The position numbers and the translations under genes were made by a program. A stretch of 64,000 nt of DNA from Lewinella sp038528965 (lineage in GTDB: Bacteria > Bacteroidota > Bacteroidia > Chitinophagales > Saprospiraceae), in assembly GCA_038528965.1 (NCBI GenBank), contig JBCBEC010000038.1, positions 1 to 64,000 of the forward strand. Reading direction: 5' to 3'. Position 1 is the first letter of the stretch. Each line of letters opens with the position of its first letter. Positions 1 through 8,564 of this stretch are shown here, piece by piece. The notes beneath the pieces are model-generated. The model had not been told where the DNA came from. It did not search any database and was given only the letters and a program-made list of their open reading frames with translations.

Positions 1-264
1 TATTAGGTTAGCCAATATACTATTGGGACTTTTGGTCAAAGCCTTTGTAGCACTCCACTTGGCTCGGTAGAGTACCGCGTGATATTTATCAAAGCTCTTT
101 TCATCCTTGAGTCCGACTGTCCGCAAAACATTGCAAACAGTTCGGCTCCCCGGACAAAGTATCGCACCAAGTATAAGCAATTGGGCTTTTTCCCATGTCG
201 GCTTGGTGAATACACTTCTAAATGCTGATATTTGATTACTGAACTCTGGTGGTAGTTGTAGCAT
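1..264 (-). mobile_element. Transposase N-terminal part (DDE, IS701/IS4-like), cut by window edge
   Basis: An open frame runs from an ATG at 262-264 leftward off the window, giving 88 residues without a stop. It begins MLQLPPEFSNQISAFRSVFT and continues through KPTWEKAQLLILGAILCPGS, then a segment like RTVCNVLRTVGL and KYHAVLYRAKWS. This pattern (an F/W-rich start, then an 'A-L-L-x-G-A-I-L-x-P-G-x-R-T-V' stretch and 'Y-H-x-V-L-x-R-A-x-W') is typical of the N-terminus of DDE transposases of the IS701/DDE_5 type. Only the beginning is visible, so completeness cannot be judged. The end of the element should lie in 265-345. Confidence 0.75.
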
Positions 265-342
265 AATTGAAGGGGTCGAATACTTCAAATATACTCTTGC
301 CCCAGAGTTCTTTCAATTTCAGCAAAATGCCGAAAGTCCAGC

Positions 343-521
343 TTAGAGCATGTTTGGGAATTTAATTTGGGAAAGAAATGCATGCTTCCTGATTATCAAG
401 GATTTGTAAACCTGGCGTCAGGCTAAAAACTTCATTTGGCCCGCCAAACTCAGTTTTGACCCTTTAGACAGAACTACAAATCGTTGATAATCAGTTCGCA
501 AAATTCCCAAACAAGCTCTTA
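343..521. repeat. Short element with terminal and internal inverted repeats (MITE-like)
   Basis: Bases 343-363 (ttagagcatgtttgggaat...) are the imperfect inverse of 500-520 (...attcccaaacaagctctt). Inside, 391-408 (gattatcaaggatttgta) is the inverse of 475-492 with one mismatch. The whole unit is about 180 bp, has no ORF and could fold into a long hairpin. It lies just outside the start of the transposase fragment, so it may be the end of that element or an independent MITE. A similar start (agagcttgttt) occurs at 43691. Confidence 0.6.
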
Positions 522-589
522 ATTGGCACTAGGATAACGAATATTGAAGTTAGCCGAGCAGATGCGGAAGGAGATCGAGTTTGTAAAAA

Positions 590-754
590 ATGCTAATTTC
601 TTTCTCATCGAAGCGTCAGATTGGTGTTTTTTCTGTGGCCGAACCTGAATTCGTTGATGAAGGAGCCATCGAAGTAAATTTGGATTTTGCTCCGGATTGG
701 ACAGTTGTGGTTTTCGATAAGGAGATTATAGCTGATGGTATTAATCGAGTGTGA
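590..754 (+). CDS. Small ORF, unknown (possible gene remnant)
   Basis: ATG at 590 opens a 54-residue frame ending in TGA at 752-754. The product is acidic with a hydrophobic middle (VEVNL-like and DWTVVVFDKEIIADG segments). A second frame upstream (about 555-648) also reads protein-like but stops, so this may be two pieces of a degraded gene. I do not recognise a family. It lies in a repeat-rich, mobile-looking stretch between the transposase fragment and the mutagenesis operon. Confidence 0.25.
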   Translation: MLISFSSKRQIGVFSVAEPEFVDEGAIEVNLDFAPDWTVVVFDKEIIADGINRV

Positions 755-799
755 TATTCCCTGTGCTCGGCACCCATTTTAACCCTAATTCCCTCGTCC

Positions 800-960
800 G
801 ACGCGCTCCTCCGCCATGCTCCTACGCTGTCCGCGAGCGCTAGAGCTACTCAGCGGAGGCGCTAGCCAGCTTTGGCGCAAGCGTAAGGCTACGGCCGCCG
901 GTGGAAGCTTTAGCGTAGTCGGATCATTCTAACTCTAATTCTTATTCTAACTCTAATTTA
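800..960. repeat. GC-rich dispersed intergenic repeat plus 'attctaa' tract
   Basis: The core (gctcctacgc ... tagccagctttggcgcaag ... ctacggccgcc ... agctttagcgta) recurs at 17101-17130 and 17403-17460 beside the tRNA array. The adjoining 928-960 is a repeated attctaact/attcttatt tract, similar to 54358-54392 and 17019-17040. There is no coding sense. It has the look of a REP-like intergenic family of this genome. Confidence 0.55.
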
Positions 961-964
961 ACCC

Positions 965-3900
965 CTAGTCTTCCCGCCCAAACAACCGATCCACCTCCTC
1001 CTGCCCCGGATGCGGTGCCCGGGTAATCACCTGATGATCATGACTGAGCCCTCGCTTAAGGTGCCGAAAAGAAGGAGATACGTTAGAGTCTTCGTAGCGC
1101 GGATCATCCAACATAGGGAGCTTGGCCATCTTCTTGATCTCTAGGTAGGGGTAACCAAATTCTACAATGATCTTGCCGTACATCAGGTAACAACCAGCTC
1201 CCTGGAAGGGAAAAGCTTTGAGTTGTTGGGGAAAGTGGACGGTATCAAAGAGCTGTCCTTCAGCATCGATCCAGGTGCCGTAGTTCATCATACCTTTCAG
1301 TGTGGGGACGTCTTTGATACAAATCAGGTAACCAACGATACGAATGTACTTTCCTTCGTGTCCCAAAAAATGGCGTACTAAAACGGAGCCCCGAAAACTG
1401 GTTTTCAGGAGATCAAAGGGGGAGTAGGTAACCATGAAGCCCAGGTGTTCCAACTCGTCGAAAGCGTGTTCCAGGTCAGTACTATCCAAGCGAGGGAGAT
1501 GCAGCGGCTTGCGCGGAGCTTCAAATAGGGCCATTTGTTGTTTAGGTTGGAGGCGCTTGTTGAGCATATGTGCATCGATGAGGAGGTGCTGTTTGGACCT
1601 ACCGGTAAAGCGGAAAGCTTGTAGGAAGATGAGCGTTTGCACGGCCTCGAGGCCAATAGCCGTGCGTTTTAAGAAGTTTTCTAAGGATTGGTATGGACCA
1701 CGCACTTGCCGCTCTCGTACTATGGTTTCAGCCGTTCTTTGCCCTAAGCCTTTCACATGCTGAAGCCCTAGATAGACCTGCTTACCCGCTAGGGTAGTCG
1801 TTACTAAAGAGTGGTTGACACAAGGCAGTTCAATCTGCCCACCGGCCATACGTGCCTCGTGTATGTAGACTTCGGTGCGGTAGAAGCCGCCAAAGTTGTT
1901 GATGACGGCCACGCAAAATTCAAGTGGATAGTAAACCTTGAGGTAAAGGCTCTGGTAACTTTCCACCGCATAGGAGGCCGAATGGGCTTTGCAAAAGGAG
2001 TAGCCCGCAAAAGACTCAATCTGGCGGTACACCTCTTTAACTAGGGTAGGGGAGTAGCCCTTAGCATGACAGTTGTCAAAGAATTGCTTTTTAATTTCCT
2101 GTAAGCGCTGGGTGGATTCTTTCTTTCCCATCATCAGGCGCCTTAAAATATCAGCATCGGCTAGGCTCAGGCCACCAAAGTGGTGGGCTATCTTGAGTAC
2201 ATCCTCCTGGTAGACCATTACACCGTAAGTCTCCCCCAGGTGCTCGGCAAAAACAGGGTGTGGGTATTCAAAACTCCCGGGATGATTGTGTCGGCGTACG
2301 TACTCGCGCAGCATGCCTGATTGGGCTACTCCGGGACGAATGACGGAGGAGGCGGCTACCAGTGTCTCGTAGTCTTTACAGTTCAGTCGGCGCAGTAAAC
2401 CCCGCATAGCCGGGCTTTCGATGTAAAAGCAACCCAGCGTTTTCCCAATGCGTAGGTAGTCGTTGACCTGCTCGTCACGCTTACATTTGTCTATCGCAAA
2501 GATGTCTACGTCTACACCACGGTTTTCCTTAACCAGTTGTACACAGTCGTAGATATGCCCGATGCCACGCTGGCTGAGGATATCCAGTTTTTCAAACCCA
2601 ATCCGTTCACCGATGTACATGTCAAACTGGGCCGTTTGGAAACCCTTAGGTGGCATCTCCAAGGCAGTGTAGTAAGTAAGTGGCTTTTCGCTGATGAGGA
2701 TACCACAGGAATGCAGCGAACGCATATTGGGAAACCCCTTTAGCCGTAAGGCATATCGATGAATAAGTTGGACAACCTGGTCTTTCTGATGCTGGTCAAC
2801 GGGCTTGCGCGTCAATTGGTCAATCTCGCGTTTGGCTAAGCCAAATACCTTACCTAATTCTCGGAAGGTGCTACGGTATTTAAAGGTACCAATGGTGCCA
2901 ATGAAGGCCGTTCGTTCCGTACTGAAGCGCTTGAAGGTATAATCCAGAATCTCATCGCGTTCTTTCCAGCTCCAGTCAATATCAAAGTCGGGCGGACTGA
3001 TACGGGAAGGGTTGAGAAAACGCTCAAAATAGAGGTTAAGTTCTAGTGGACACACATCACTGATACCGAGGCAGTAGCTCACAATACTGTTGGCGCCACT
3101 ACCGCGCCCCACATGATAAAAACCTCGGCTCTTGCTGTAGCGAATGACATCCCAGGTAATGAGGAAATAACCGGTGAAATGGAGCTTGTCAATGATGGCC
3201 AGTTCTTTCTCTACTCGTTGCCGCGCAGTCGTATGGTTTTTTCCATAACGCTTTTCCAAACCTGCATAAGCCAGGTTTTCTAAAAGAAGCTTGTCGCTAT
3301 ATCGACTACCCGTATAAGTCTGTTTGTTTTTGGGTTGATTAAAATCAAAATCGAAATTACAATCTGCAATAAACTGCTGATTGTTAAGGATAAGCTGTGG
3401 ATAATTTTGGTAGATTTTTAAGGCTTGATCTGCAGAAAGTAAACACTCATTACTCGTGGCATACCCAAACTGCTGCACTTTGGAGAAGAGCGTATTGTTT
3501 TCAATAGATCGCAATACCAGATGAAAGTGATGATCTGCCTCCTGGCGAAAACTGACACTGGGCAAGGCCACGCAGTAACGCAGGCTACGCCGGTTGAGGC
3601 GGTGCAATTGATTGACTTGTTCGGGGCGGATACCGTAGAATTCATTATCCCGCAGTTTGCGCTCTTTCCCCGGTTGCCATGGGTAAACGATGTAGGCTTG
3701 CTGAAAAGCTGGTGCCGTTTCCGGTAGGGGAAACTTATTGATATTGTGGTAGGACAAAAATGCATTCAATTCTCGCAGCCCCTCTGCATTACGTGCGTAG
3801 CCAATGTAGCGGAGTTCATTGCTCCGGTTTACCCGAAACTCTATCCCAATAATCGCTTTCACATCCCTTTGAATACAGGCCCAGAGAAAGTCATAAATGC

Positions 3901-4027
3901 CTGTGACGGTATTGATATCCGTCAACCCAATAGCCTCGTGCCCCAGATCAGCCGCTTCTTGTACCAATTCTTCTGGACTAAGGGTGCCATAACGCAGGCT
4001 ATGCCAACTTTTGCAGTTGAGTAACAT
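965..4027 (-). CDS. DnaE-type error-prone DNA polymerase III alpha subunit (DnaE2/ImuC-like)
   Basis: C-family replicative polymerase of 1020 residues, shorter than the main DnaE (about 1150 or more). The N-terminal PHP domain starts at once (residues 2-70, ...WHSLRYGTLSPEELV...); the first PHP histidine positions look degenerate. The polymerase palm has the acidic motif PPDFDIDW with Asp347/349/351 and a third acid near 482 (FEKLDILSQRG). A helix-hairpin-helix region is near 785-825 and an OB fold near 905-955. A clamp-type motif QMALF lies near 853. The gene follows dinB by 2 nt in the same operon. This pairing with a Y-family polymerase is the pattern of damage-induced mutagenesis cassettes, so I infer a translesion role rather than bulk replication. 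Confidence 0.88.
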   Translation of the reverse strand: MLLNCKSWHSLRYGTLSPEELVQEAADLGHEAIGLTDINTVTGIYDFLWACIQRDVKAIIGIEFRVNRSNELRYIGYARNAEGLRELNAFLSYHNINKFPLPETAPAFQQAYIVYPWQPGKERKLRDNEFYGIRPEQVNQLHRLNRRSLRYCVALPSVSFRQEADHHFHLVLRSIENNTLFSKVQQFGYATSNECLLSADQALKIYQNYPQLILNNQQFIADCNFDFDFNQPKNKQTYTGSRYSDKLLLENLAYAGLEKRYGKNHTTARQRVEKELAIIDKLHFTGYFLITWDVIRYSKSRGFYHVGRGSGANSIVSYCLGISDVCPLELNLYFERFLNPSRISPPDFDIDWSWKERDEILDYTFKRFSTERTAFIGTIGTFKYRSTFRELGKVFGLAKREIDQLTRKPVDQHQKDQVVQLIHRYALRLKGFPNMRSLHSCGILISEKPLTYYTALEMPPKGFQTAQFDMYIGERIGFEKLDILSQRGIGHIYDCVQLVKENRGVDVDIFAIDKCKRDEQVNDYLRIGKTLGCFYIESPAMRGLLRRLNCKDYETLVAASSVIRPGVAQSGMLREYVRRHNHPGSFEYPHPVFAEHLGETYGVMVYQEDVLKIAHHFGGLSLADADILRRLMMGKKESTQRLQEIKKQFFDNCHAKGYSPTLVKEVYRQIESFAGYSFCKAHSASYAVESYQSLYLKVYYPLEFCVAVINNFGGFYRTEVYIHEARMAGGQIELPCVNHSLVTTTLAGKQVYLGLQHVKGLGQRTAETIVRERQVRGPYQSLENFLKRTAIGLEAVQTLIFLQAFRFTGRSKQHLLIDAHMLNKRLQPKQQMALFEAPRKPLHLPRLDSTDLEHAFDELEHLGFMVTYSPFDLLKTSFRGSVLVRHFLGHEGKYIRIVGYLICIKDVPTLKGMMNYGTWIDAEGQLFDTVHFPQQLKAFPFQGAGCYLMYGKIIVEFGYPYLEIKKMAKLPMLDDPRYEDSNVSPSFRHLKRGLSHDHQVITRAPHPGQEEVDRLFGRED

Positions 4028-4029
4028 AG

Positions 4030-5199
4030 CTAAGGGTTGGTTTTTTGCTCATTGGGGGAGGGGAGGTTTACGGCTCTTTGAATGGCACTTTTACCAAACT
4101 TCCTACGTACCTCATCCAGTGCGTTATTGAGTGCGGTTTGTTCTCCCGTATCTTCAAAGAGGTCCATCTGCACATAGCCCTGTACCAAACCGGAAAGCTT
4201 AACGCCCACCAGGCGGATAAGCATGCGACGTTCGTACAACTGACCAAACAGCTCATGCACTACTCGAATGAGCTGTTGGTCATTGGCCGTGTAAGGAATA
4301 CGGCGCTGCTTGCTGTGCGTATCAAAGTTGGTATAGCGCAACTTGACACTTACCACGGATGCGAGTCTACCACTTTGCCGGAGTTCATAGGCCAATCCCT
4401 CGGTGAGTTTGAGCAGCTGAGCACGCAGGTAGATGATATCAATGGTGTCTTGGGTGAAAGTGCGTTCGGCAGAGATGGATTTCTTTTCATTGTAAGGGAC
4501 AATGGGGCGTTCGTCAATACCATTGGCGCGCTCCCAGATGGTGCGGCCGTTTTTCCCCAGTAGGTTTACCATAAATGCTACTGGCATTTCTGCCAGGGTA
4601 CGAATGCGGCGAATACCCGAACGCGAAAGGATGCGGAAGGTCTGCTTACCGATCTGGGGAATTTTACTCACCGATAAAGGGTTGAGAAAAGGGCGTACTT
4701 CCGGTAGAGGCACTTCTAACTGGGCGCGTGGTTTTCCTTCGTTAGTCGCCATCTTGGCCACCGTTTTATTAATGGATAATCCAAAACTGATATCCAGGCC
4801 CGATTCGCGATAAATGGCCTGTTCCAGCTCCTGAGCCCATTGGTAGGAGGCATAGAAGGTATCCATTCCCGTCATGTCGATATAGAACTCATCAATAGAG
4901 GCTTTCTCGAAAGCCGGAGAAAGTTCCCGGATGATAGTTGTGACCAGATGCGAGTAATTGGAGTACATATCCATATCGCCCCGAATAACCAAGGCTTCCG
5001 GGCAACGCTGAAGCGCATAACGGATAGGCATAGCCGAACGTACGCCGAAGTGCCGTGCCTCGTAAGAACAGGAAGCGACTACACCGCGATCCGACTTACC
5101 TCCTACGATAATGGGCTTACCTCGCAAGCGGTTATCCCGTAAGATCTCACAAGCCACGAAAAAACAGTCCAAGTCTAAATGAATAATGCTCCGGTTCAT
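4030..5199 (-). CDS. dinB: Y-family DNA polymerase (DinB / Pol IV type)
   Basis: Translesion polymerase of 389 residues. The palm carries Asp9 (HLDLDCFF) and the SIDE motif with Asp103/Glu104, the three metal-binding acids of the family. Finger, thumb (HhH, ...ISKIPQIGKQTFRILSRSGIRRIRTLAEM) and little-finger domains follow. A QMDLF motif near residue 344 fits a beta-clamp binding site. The start ATG overlaps the stop of the upstream small gene (ATGA), so translation is probably coupled. The dnaE-like gene follows after 2 nt. Function in lesion bypass is inferred from family and context. Confidence 0.93.
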   Translation of the reverse strand: MNRSIIHLDLDCFFVACEILRDNRLRGKPIIVGGKSDRGVVASCSYEARHFGVRSAMPIRYALQRCPEALVIRGDMDMYSNYSHLVTTIIRELSPAFEKASIDEFYIDMTGMDTFYASYQWAQELEQAIYRESGLDISFGLSINKTVAKMATNEGKPRAQLEVPLPEVRPFLNPLSVSKIPQIGKQTFRILSRSGIRRIRTLAEMPVAFMVNLLGKNGRTIWERANGIDERPIVPYNEKKSISAERTFTQDTIDIIYLRAQLLKLTEGLAYELRQSGRLASVVSVKLRYTNFDTHSKQRRIPYTANDQQLIRVVHELFGQLYERRMLIRLVGVKLSGLVQGYVQMDLFEDTGEQTALNNALDEVRRKFGKSAIQRAVNLPSPNEQKTNP

Positions 5200-5507
5200 G
5201 CCTCCAGCTGGGTAAATGCGTTATAGATAGCCGCTGCTGCCGCTTGTTGAAAGGAATGGAACCCTCGCGCCTGATGACGCAATTGGCTCGCTTGGTAGGT
5301 TTCGTAGTACCAATCCTGACGGTTAGGGAGCTTGAACTGAACGACCTTAACATCACAGGCCTGCGTATGCAGATACGCGAGAATGGTGGGTGGATGAGTA
5401 AGCTTTTGCTGCCACTGTCCAGGGTAGCGATCTTGGAGATAAAGTAGGCACGCAGCGACGGCCCTAGGAGCATCCTCGCGGAGCTCCATCCAGAGTTGTT
5501 CGTTCAT
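5196..5507 (-). CDS. Small unknown protein, first gene of the dinB-dnaE operon
   Basis: 103 residues, ATG at 5505-5507, stop overlapping the dinB start by 4 nt. The protein is soluble-looking, rich in Gln, Ala and aromatic residues (RYPGQWQQKL, RQDWYYETYQ, FQQAAAAAIYNAF). I see no known domain and no Walker motif, so it is not an obvious ImuA (RecA-like). Its place at the head of a translationally coupled DinB/DnaE operon suggests an accessory or regulatory part of that mutagenesis system; this is inference from position only. Confidence 0.7.
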   Translation of the reverse strand: MNEQLWMELREDAPRAVAACLLYLQDRYPGQWQQKLTHPPTILAYLHTQACDVKVVQFKLPNRQDWYYETYQASQLRHQARGFHSFQQAAAAAIYNAFTQLEA

Positions 5508-5628
5508 TCTTTATGGCTGATTCTTCCTCGCGTACCCCTTCTGCTGCTGAATCAGTGGTGGGTGGGCTGTGCTTCTATATGGCACAGCAATTATTGAGGG
5601 GCAAGATAGTTTTATTTCTAAAATGTTT

Positions 5629-5664
5629 AATAATTAAATTTGTTAAAAATTTTGTTTAATTATT
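5629..5664. promoter_or_regulatory. AT-rich inverted repeat, candidate operator of the dinB-dnaE operon
   Basis: AATAATTAAA (5629-5638) is the exact inverse of TTTAATTATT (5655-5664), with a 16-nt AT-rich spacer. Two GTTTAATnATT blocks (5625 and 5654) are also present as direct repeats. It lies about 120 nt upstream of the ATG at 5507, where a promoter or operator is expected. Role inferred. Confidence 0.4.
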
Positions 5665-5685
5665 CTTTTGCTGTATTATTGTAAT

Positions 5686-5697
5686 CAGCATATGCTG
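5686..5697. promoter_or_regulatory. Perfect 12-bp palindrome CAGCATATGCTG
   Basis: A perfect palindrome about 180 nt upstream of the operon start, just outside the AT-rich repeat. It could be a dimeric repressor site, but no second copy was found in the window. Confidence 0.25.
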
Positions 5698-5915
5698 AGA
5701 GAGCGTATTGCACACCAACACTCAGGTTGACTAACTGTATACAACTATTTCCTTCACGAACGCCTGAGTTTTTCTTTTTACATAGACTGTTGTTGGGATG
5801 CTTCCTGGAGCATGTGGGATTGGTATATGTACTGTTCTCATGGGCTCCGAGGGTGGGGGAGCTGTATACCTAACAGCAGGTAGTACCTCGGTTGGCCGGA
5901 GTTGAGGGTGGGAAC

Positions 5916-5936
5916 CCACCCACATTTTGTGGGTGG
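5916..5936. terminator. Hairpin with perfect 9-bp stem
   Basis: CCACCCACA (5916-5924), loop TTT, TGTGGGTGG (5928-5936). There is no good T-run on either strand, so it is either a weak terminator or another structured element in the intergenic space. Confidence 0.35.
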
Positions 5937-6257
5937 TCTATCGATTTTACGCATTCTACTACTGCCCGAACATTCTTCTTTTATGATAGACTCTTATTGA
6001 AAAGCTTTGCAGCGGAGGTAAGGAGCATGTAAGCTTTACTTGCTTTTAGCTGTGCACCGTCGACCAAGTGCCTTGCTCTTTCGTCAAAGCTGTACTACAG
6101 TGTAGAGACATGACGACCGTTGTTGGAATCTACCCAATTGTGGGCGATGTTGGGCCCAGTTTACTCCAGTCTAATTAAATGGTAAGACAAACAGATCGAA
6201 CCAGCCGAATGATAGGGCACTCTTCAATCATTAGAGGGGCATAGGTTTATCTACAAC

Positions 6258-7934
6258 CTACTGCTTAACCACCTTTACCACTTCCTGCTCTTTATCACTT
6301 TTGTGCTGTAAAAAGTATACTCCAGCCGGTAAATCATTAGTAGGTATGGTTACCGTAGATCCAGAAATTAGTATTTGCCTTTTTACAAGCCGCCCTAAAT
6401 AGTCATACAAGTTCAAGTAATGAGTAGATGATGATTCTGAGAAGTTGATATTAAGCTGATCCGTAAGCGGATTGGGAAAAACCTGTAACTGAGAACTAGA
6501 GCGCTCTTCTACCGATGATACAGGACTCCCAGGATAGAGTTGTACTAAGCGTTGATTGGTATTGAAAATAATCGATTGGTCCTCTAGGATGATATTTGCA
6601 TTACCAGGATCATCAAAAAAAGATTCCTCTCCGAGTAGGAAACGCTTATTGGTCTCTCCCGTGTTCCAATCAATCCCGTAGTAATAGTAATTACAATCGT
6701 CTTCTAGGCCCGAGCCATAGATCAGGTTGTCTGGCCGACTGTACATTAATACATTATTCAAATTGATATCAGAGCGATGCCATTGTAAATTCATTTCGTT
6801 GGCTGCTGGGTCCCATTCGAGTTTATAAATGCCTTTGGCTGCCGGACAGTCCTGACCGGTAAAACCGTTGTACTGTCCACAAGCAATTCCGTAGCCATAG
6901 GCAACTGGGCTATTCTCTACGGCAGCAAAAGTATTATTGATGGGACTAGAACCTGGAAGTGGCACAATAGCTGCTACCCGCAAATCTTGACCACCTATGC
7001 CATCCCAATCCGCAGGTATTTCATCTCGCCAGAAAGTGATTAACTCTGCTGGAGATTGACTATTGACAACACAAACCAAGCGATCATCATCAGTGCCTAA
7101 TAGGGTAGGGGTTGTGCCTACTCCCTGCAAACCATTGCCACCAAAGTCCATTGCTACAGACCATTCCTGGGTGATATTATTGTCACTTACATCTAGCTTT
7201 ATCATCCGTTGAGTGGTGACGGTATACACCCCATCGGTTTCATCCGAGGCATAATCATTATGGAAGGCCGTTTCTCCTTGGCCAAAAATGGATTCGCTGG
7301 GAGCTAAATCCAGCTGAAAAGTATCCAAGAGTTCTAGCGTAGGACTAAGTAGGCCGAAATAGCCGTCATCAGCAGCAAACATGATGTTGCCATTGTGCAA
7401 CCGGTTGAATTTTACCGCTTGGCCGATTGAACTAGGTATAAGTACTTCCTGGACTAATACAATATCTGAAAAGGGATCATTAATATCCGCTTCTGTGAAG
7501 ACTAGAAGCTTATCATCATCACTGGTTAGCACTTTATGATCAGGTAACATGATGAAAGACCAACTACGATCAGTAGGATTTAAATCAATGCGGTAGTCAT
7601 CAATAATAGTAAGGCCTGCTTCTTCTGAAATAGCTTTCCATATGTGTGTACTGGAACATCCCCAAACAGTTCTGGAACCATCTGGATAAGATTCTGAGAC
7701 TTGTAACCAGGGAGATACACGCTCGTTTGGCGTGGTGGCCAGACGAATATCGATACTCTCGAATTCGAGTAGAGCTGGATAGTTACTGTATCCCTGTCGG
7801 TAGTTATTTTGGTGGGCCAAAGGGAAGGGCGAGTCAATAAGAAAGGGGTTGACGGGGGGCTCTTGACCGAAAACTATTCCAGATGTTAGTATGAAAGTAA
7901 CAATCCAAAGGAATTTACTAATGCAGTTATTCAT
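6258..7934 (-). CDS. Secreted protein with T9SS C-terminal sorting domain
   Basis: 558 residues with a clear N-terminal signal peptide (hydrophobic run to ...GIVFGQ). The middle has repeated short beta-rich blades with D/N-rich turns (for example LPDHKVLTSDDDKLLVF, NRLHNGNIMFAADDGYFG) and resembles a beta-propeller of unknown ligand. The last about 75 residues (VFPNPLTDQLNINFS ... DLPAGVYFLQHKS ... VVKVVKQ) form a type A T9SS sorting domain, so the protein should cross the outer membrane through the gliding/Por secretion system. No catalytic motif is visible. Confidence 0.8.
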   Translation of the reverse strand: MNNCISKFLWIVTFILTSGIVFGQEPPVNPFLIDSPFPLAHQNNYRQGYSNYPALLEFESIDIRLATTPNERVSPWLQVSESYPDGSRTVWGCSSTHIWKAISEEAGLTIIDDYRIDLNPTDRSWSFIMLPDHKVLTSDDDKLLVFTEADINDPFSDIVLVQEVLIPSSIGQAVKFNRLHNGNIMFAADDGYFGLLSPTLELLDTFQLDLAPSESIFGQGETAFHNDYASDETDGVYTVTTQRMIKLDVSDNNITQEWSVAMDFGGNGLQGVGTTPTLLGTDDDRLVCVVNSQSPAELITFWRDEIPADWDGIGGQDLRVAAIVPLPGSSPINNTFAAVENSPVAYGYGIACGQYNGFTGQDCPAAKGIYKLEWDPAANEMNLQWHRSDINLNNVLMYSRPDNLIYGSGLEDDCNYYYYGIDWNTGETNKRFLLGEESFFDDPGNANIILEDQSIIFNTNQRLVQLYPGSPVSSVEERSSSQLQVFPNPLTDQLNINFSESSSTHYLNLYDYLGRLVKRQILISGSTVTIPTNDLPAGVYFLQHKSDKEQEVVKVVKQ

Positions 7935-7988
7935 CTTACCATTTTGGGCAAAATTAGGACTGCCAAGAATGCATGAAATTAACAGCTG

Positions 7989-8564
7989 TTAATCGGTTGT
8001 CAGTTTTTTCAACAAACGGGAGAAGGATACGGGAGTAATTCCAATAAAATCAGCTACGTATTTGTGCGGAATGGTCTCTATTAGTTCTTTCCTGTGCTGC
8101 AAGAGAAATCGCATTCGCTCCTCTGGCTTAAGACTAATGAGATTTTCTACTCTTTCCATTAATGCATCGAGATGATTGACGGTATTGAGAAAATAGAATT
8201 GGAAAATCCGTTCGTTTTGTGGGCATAGCATTAACAGTGCTGGGAGCGGGATTTCAATAATTTCGGTTGTGATGATCGCTTGAGAAAAGTAGACTTTCTT
8301 GTGTTGCTTATGAGCAGCCCCTGGTGTTACTATTGTTGTCCCCGCTGTTTTTAGAATGGTCGTAACCTCTTTGCCTTTCTCGTTGATATAAAATGCCCGA
8401 ATTGCACCCTTTACCAGAAAAGCAACTTTGTAATGGTTTTGGCCATCCTGCCAAAACTCTTTCTTCTTCAGTGTTCTAATGCTGCTATGTACCTTGATTT
8501 TCTCAAGATCTTGATTGGAGAGAAAAGGGAAGTGACTGCGAAAAACCTGATAGCTATTCTCCAT
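7989..8564 (-). CDS. Crp/Fnr-family transcriptional regulator
   Basis: 191 residues: an N-terminal cyclic-nucleotide-binding-like beta-roll (residues about 15-110, ...KKKEFWQDGQNHYKVAFLVKGAIRAFY...) followed by a short C-terminal helix-turn-helix (KYVADFIGITPVSFSRLLKKL). This is the compact Bacteroidota type of Crp/Fnr protein that generally lacks an obvious cAMP-binding signature. No cysteine cluster for an Fe-S centre is present. It stands alone, upstream of the T9SS protein on the same strand, and may control it (inference). Confidence 0.82.
   Translation of the reverse strand: MENSYQVFRSHFPFLSNQDLEKIKVHSSIRTLKKKEFWQDGQNHYKVAFLVKGAIRAFYINEKGKEVTTILKTAGTTIVTPGAAHKQHKKVYFSQAIITTEIIEIPLPALLMLCPQNERIFQFYFLNTVNHLDALMERVENLISLKPEERMRFLLQHRKELIETIPHKYVADFIGITPVSFSRLLKKLTTD

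Larger units (their letters stand above)
5508..6257. other. Intergenic region upstream of the mutagenesis operon
   Basis: About 750 nt between the small operon-head gene and the T9SS protein. It holds the AT-rich inverted repeat (5629-5664), the palindrome at 5686-5697 and the hairpin at 5916-5936, described separately. A 64-codon minus-strand frame at 5731-5925 has no family features and looks spurious. Nothing convincing is seen in 5940-6250. Confidence 0.6.

Noticed and set aside
5731..5925. 64-codon minus-strand ORF
   Set aside because: Pro-rich, no homology-like pattern, and it overlaps a structured intergenic area.
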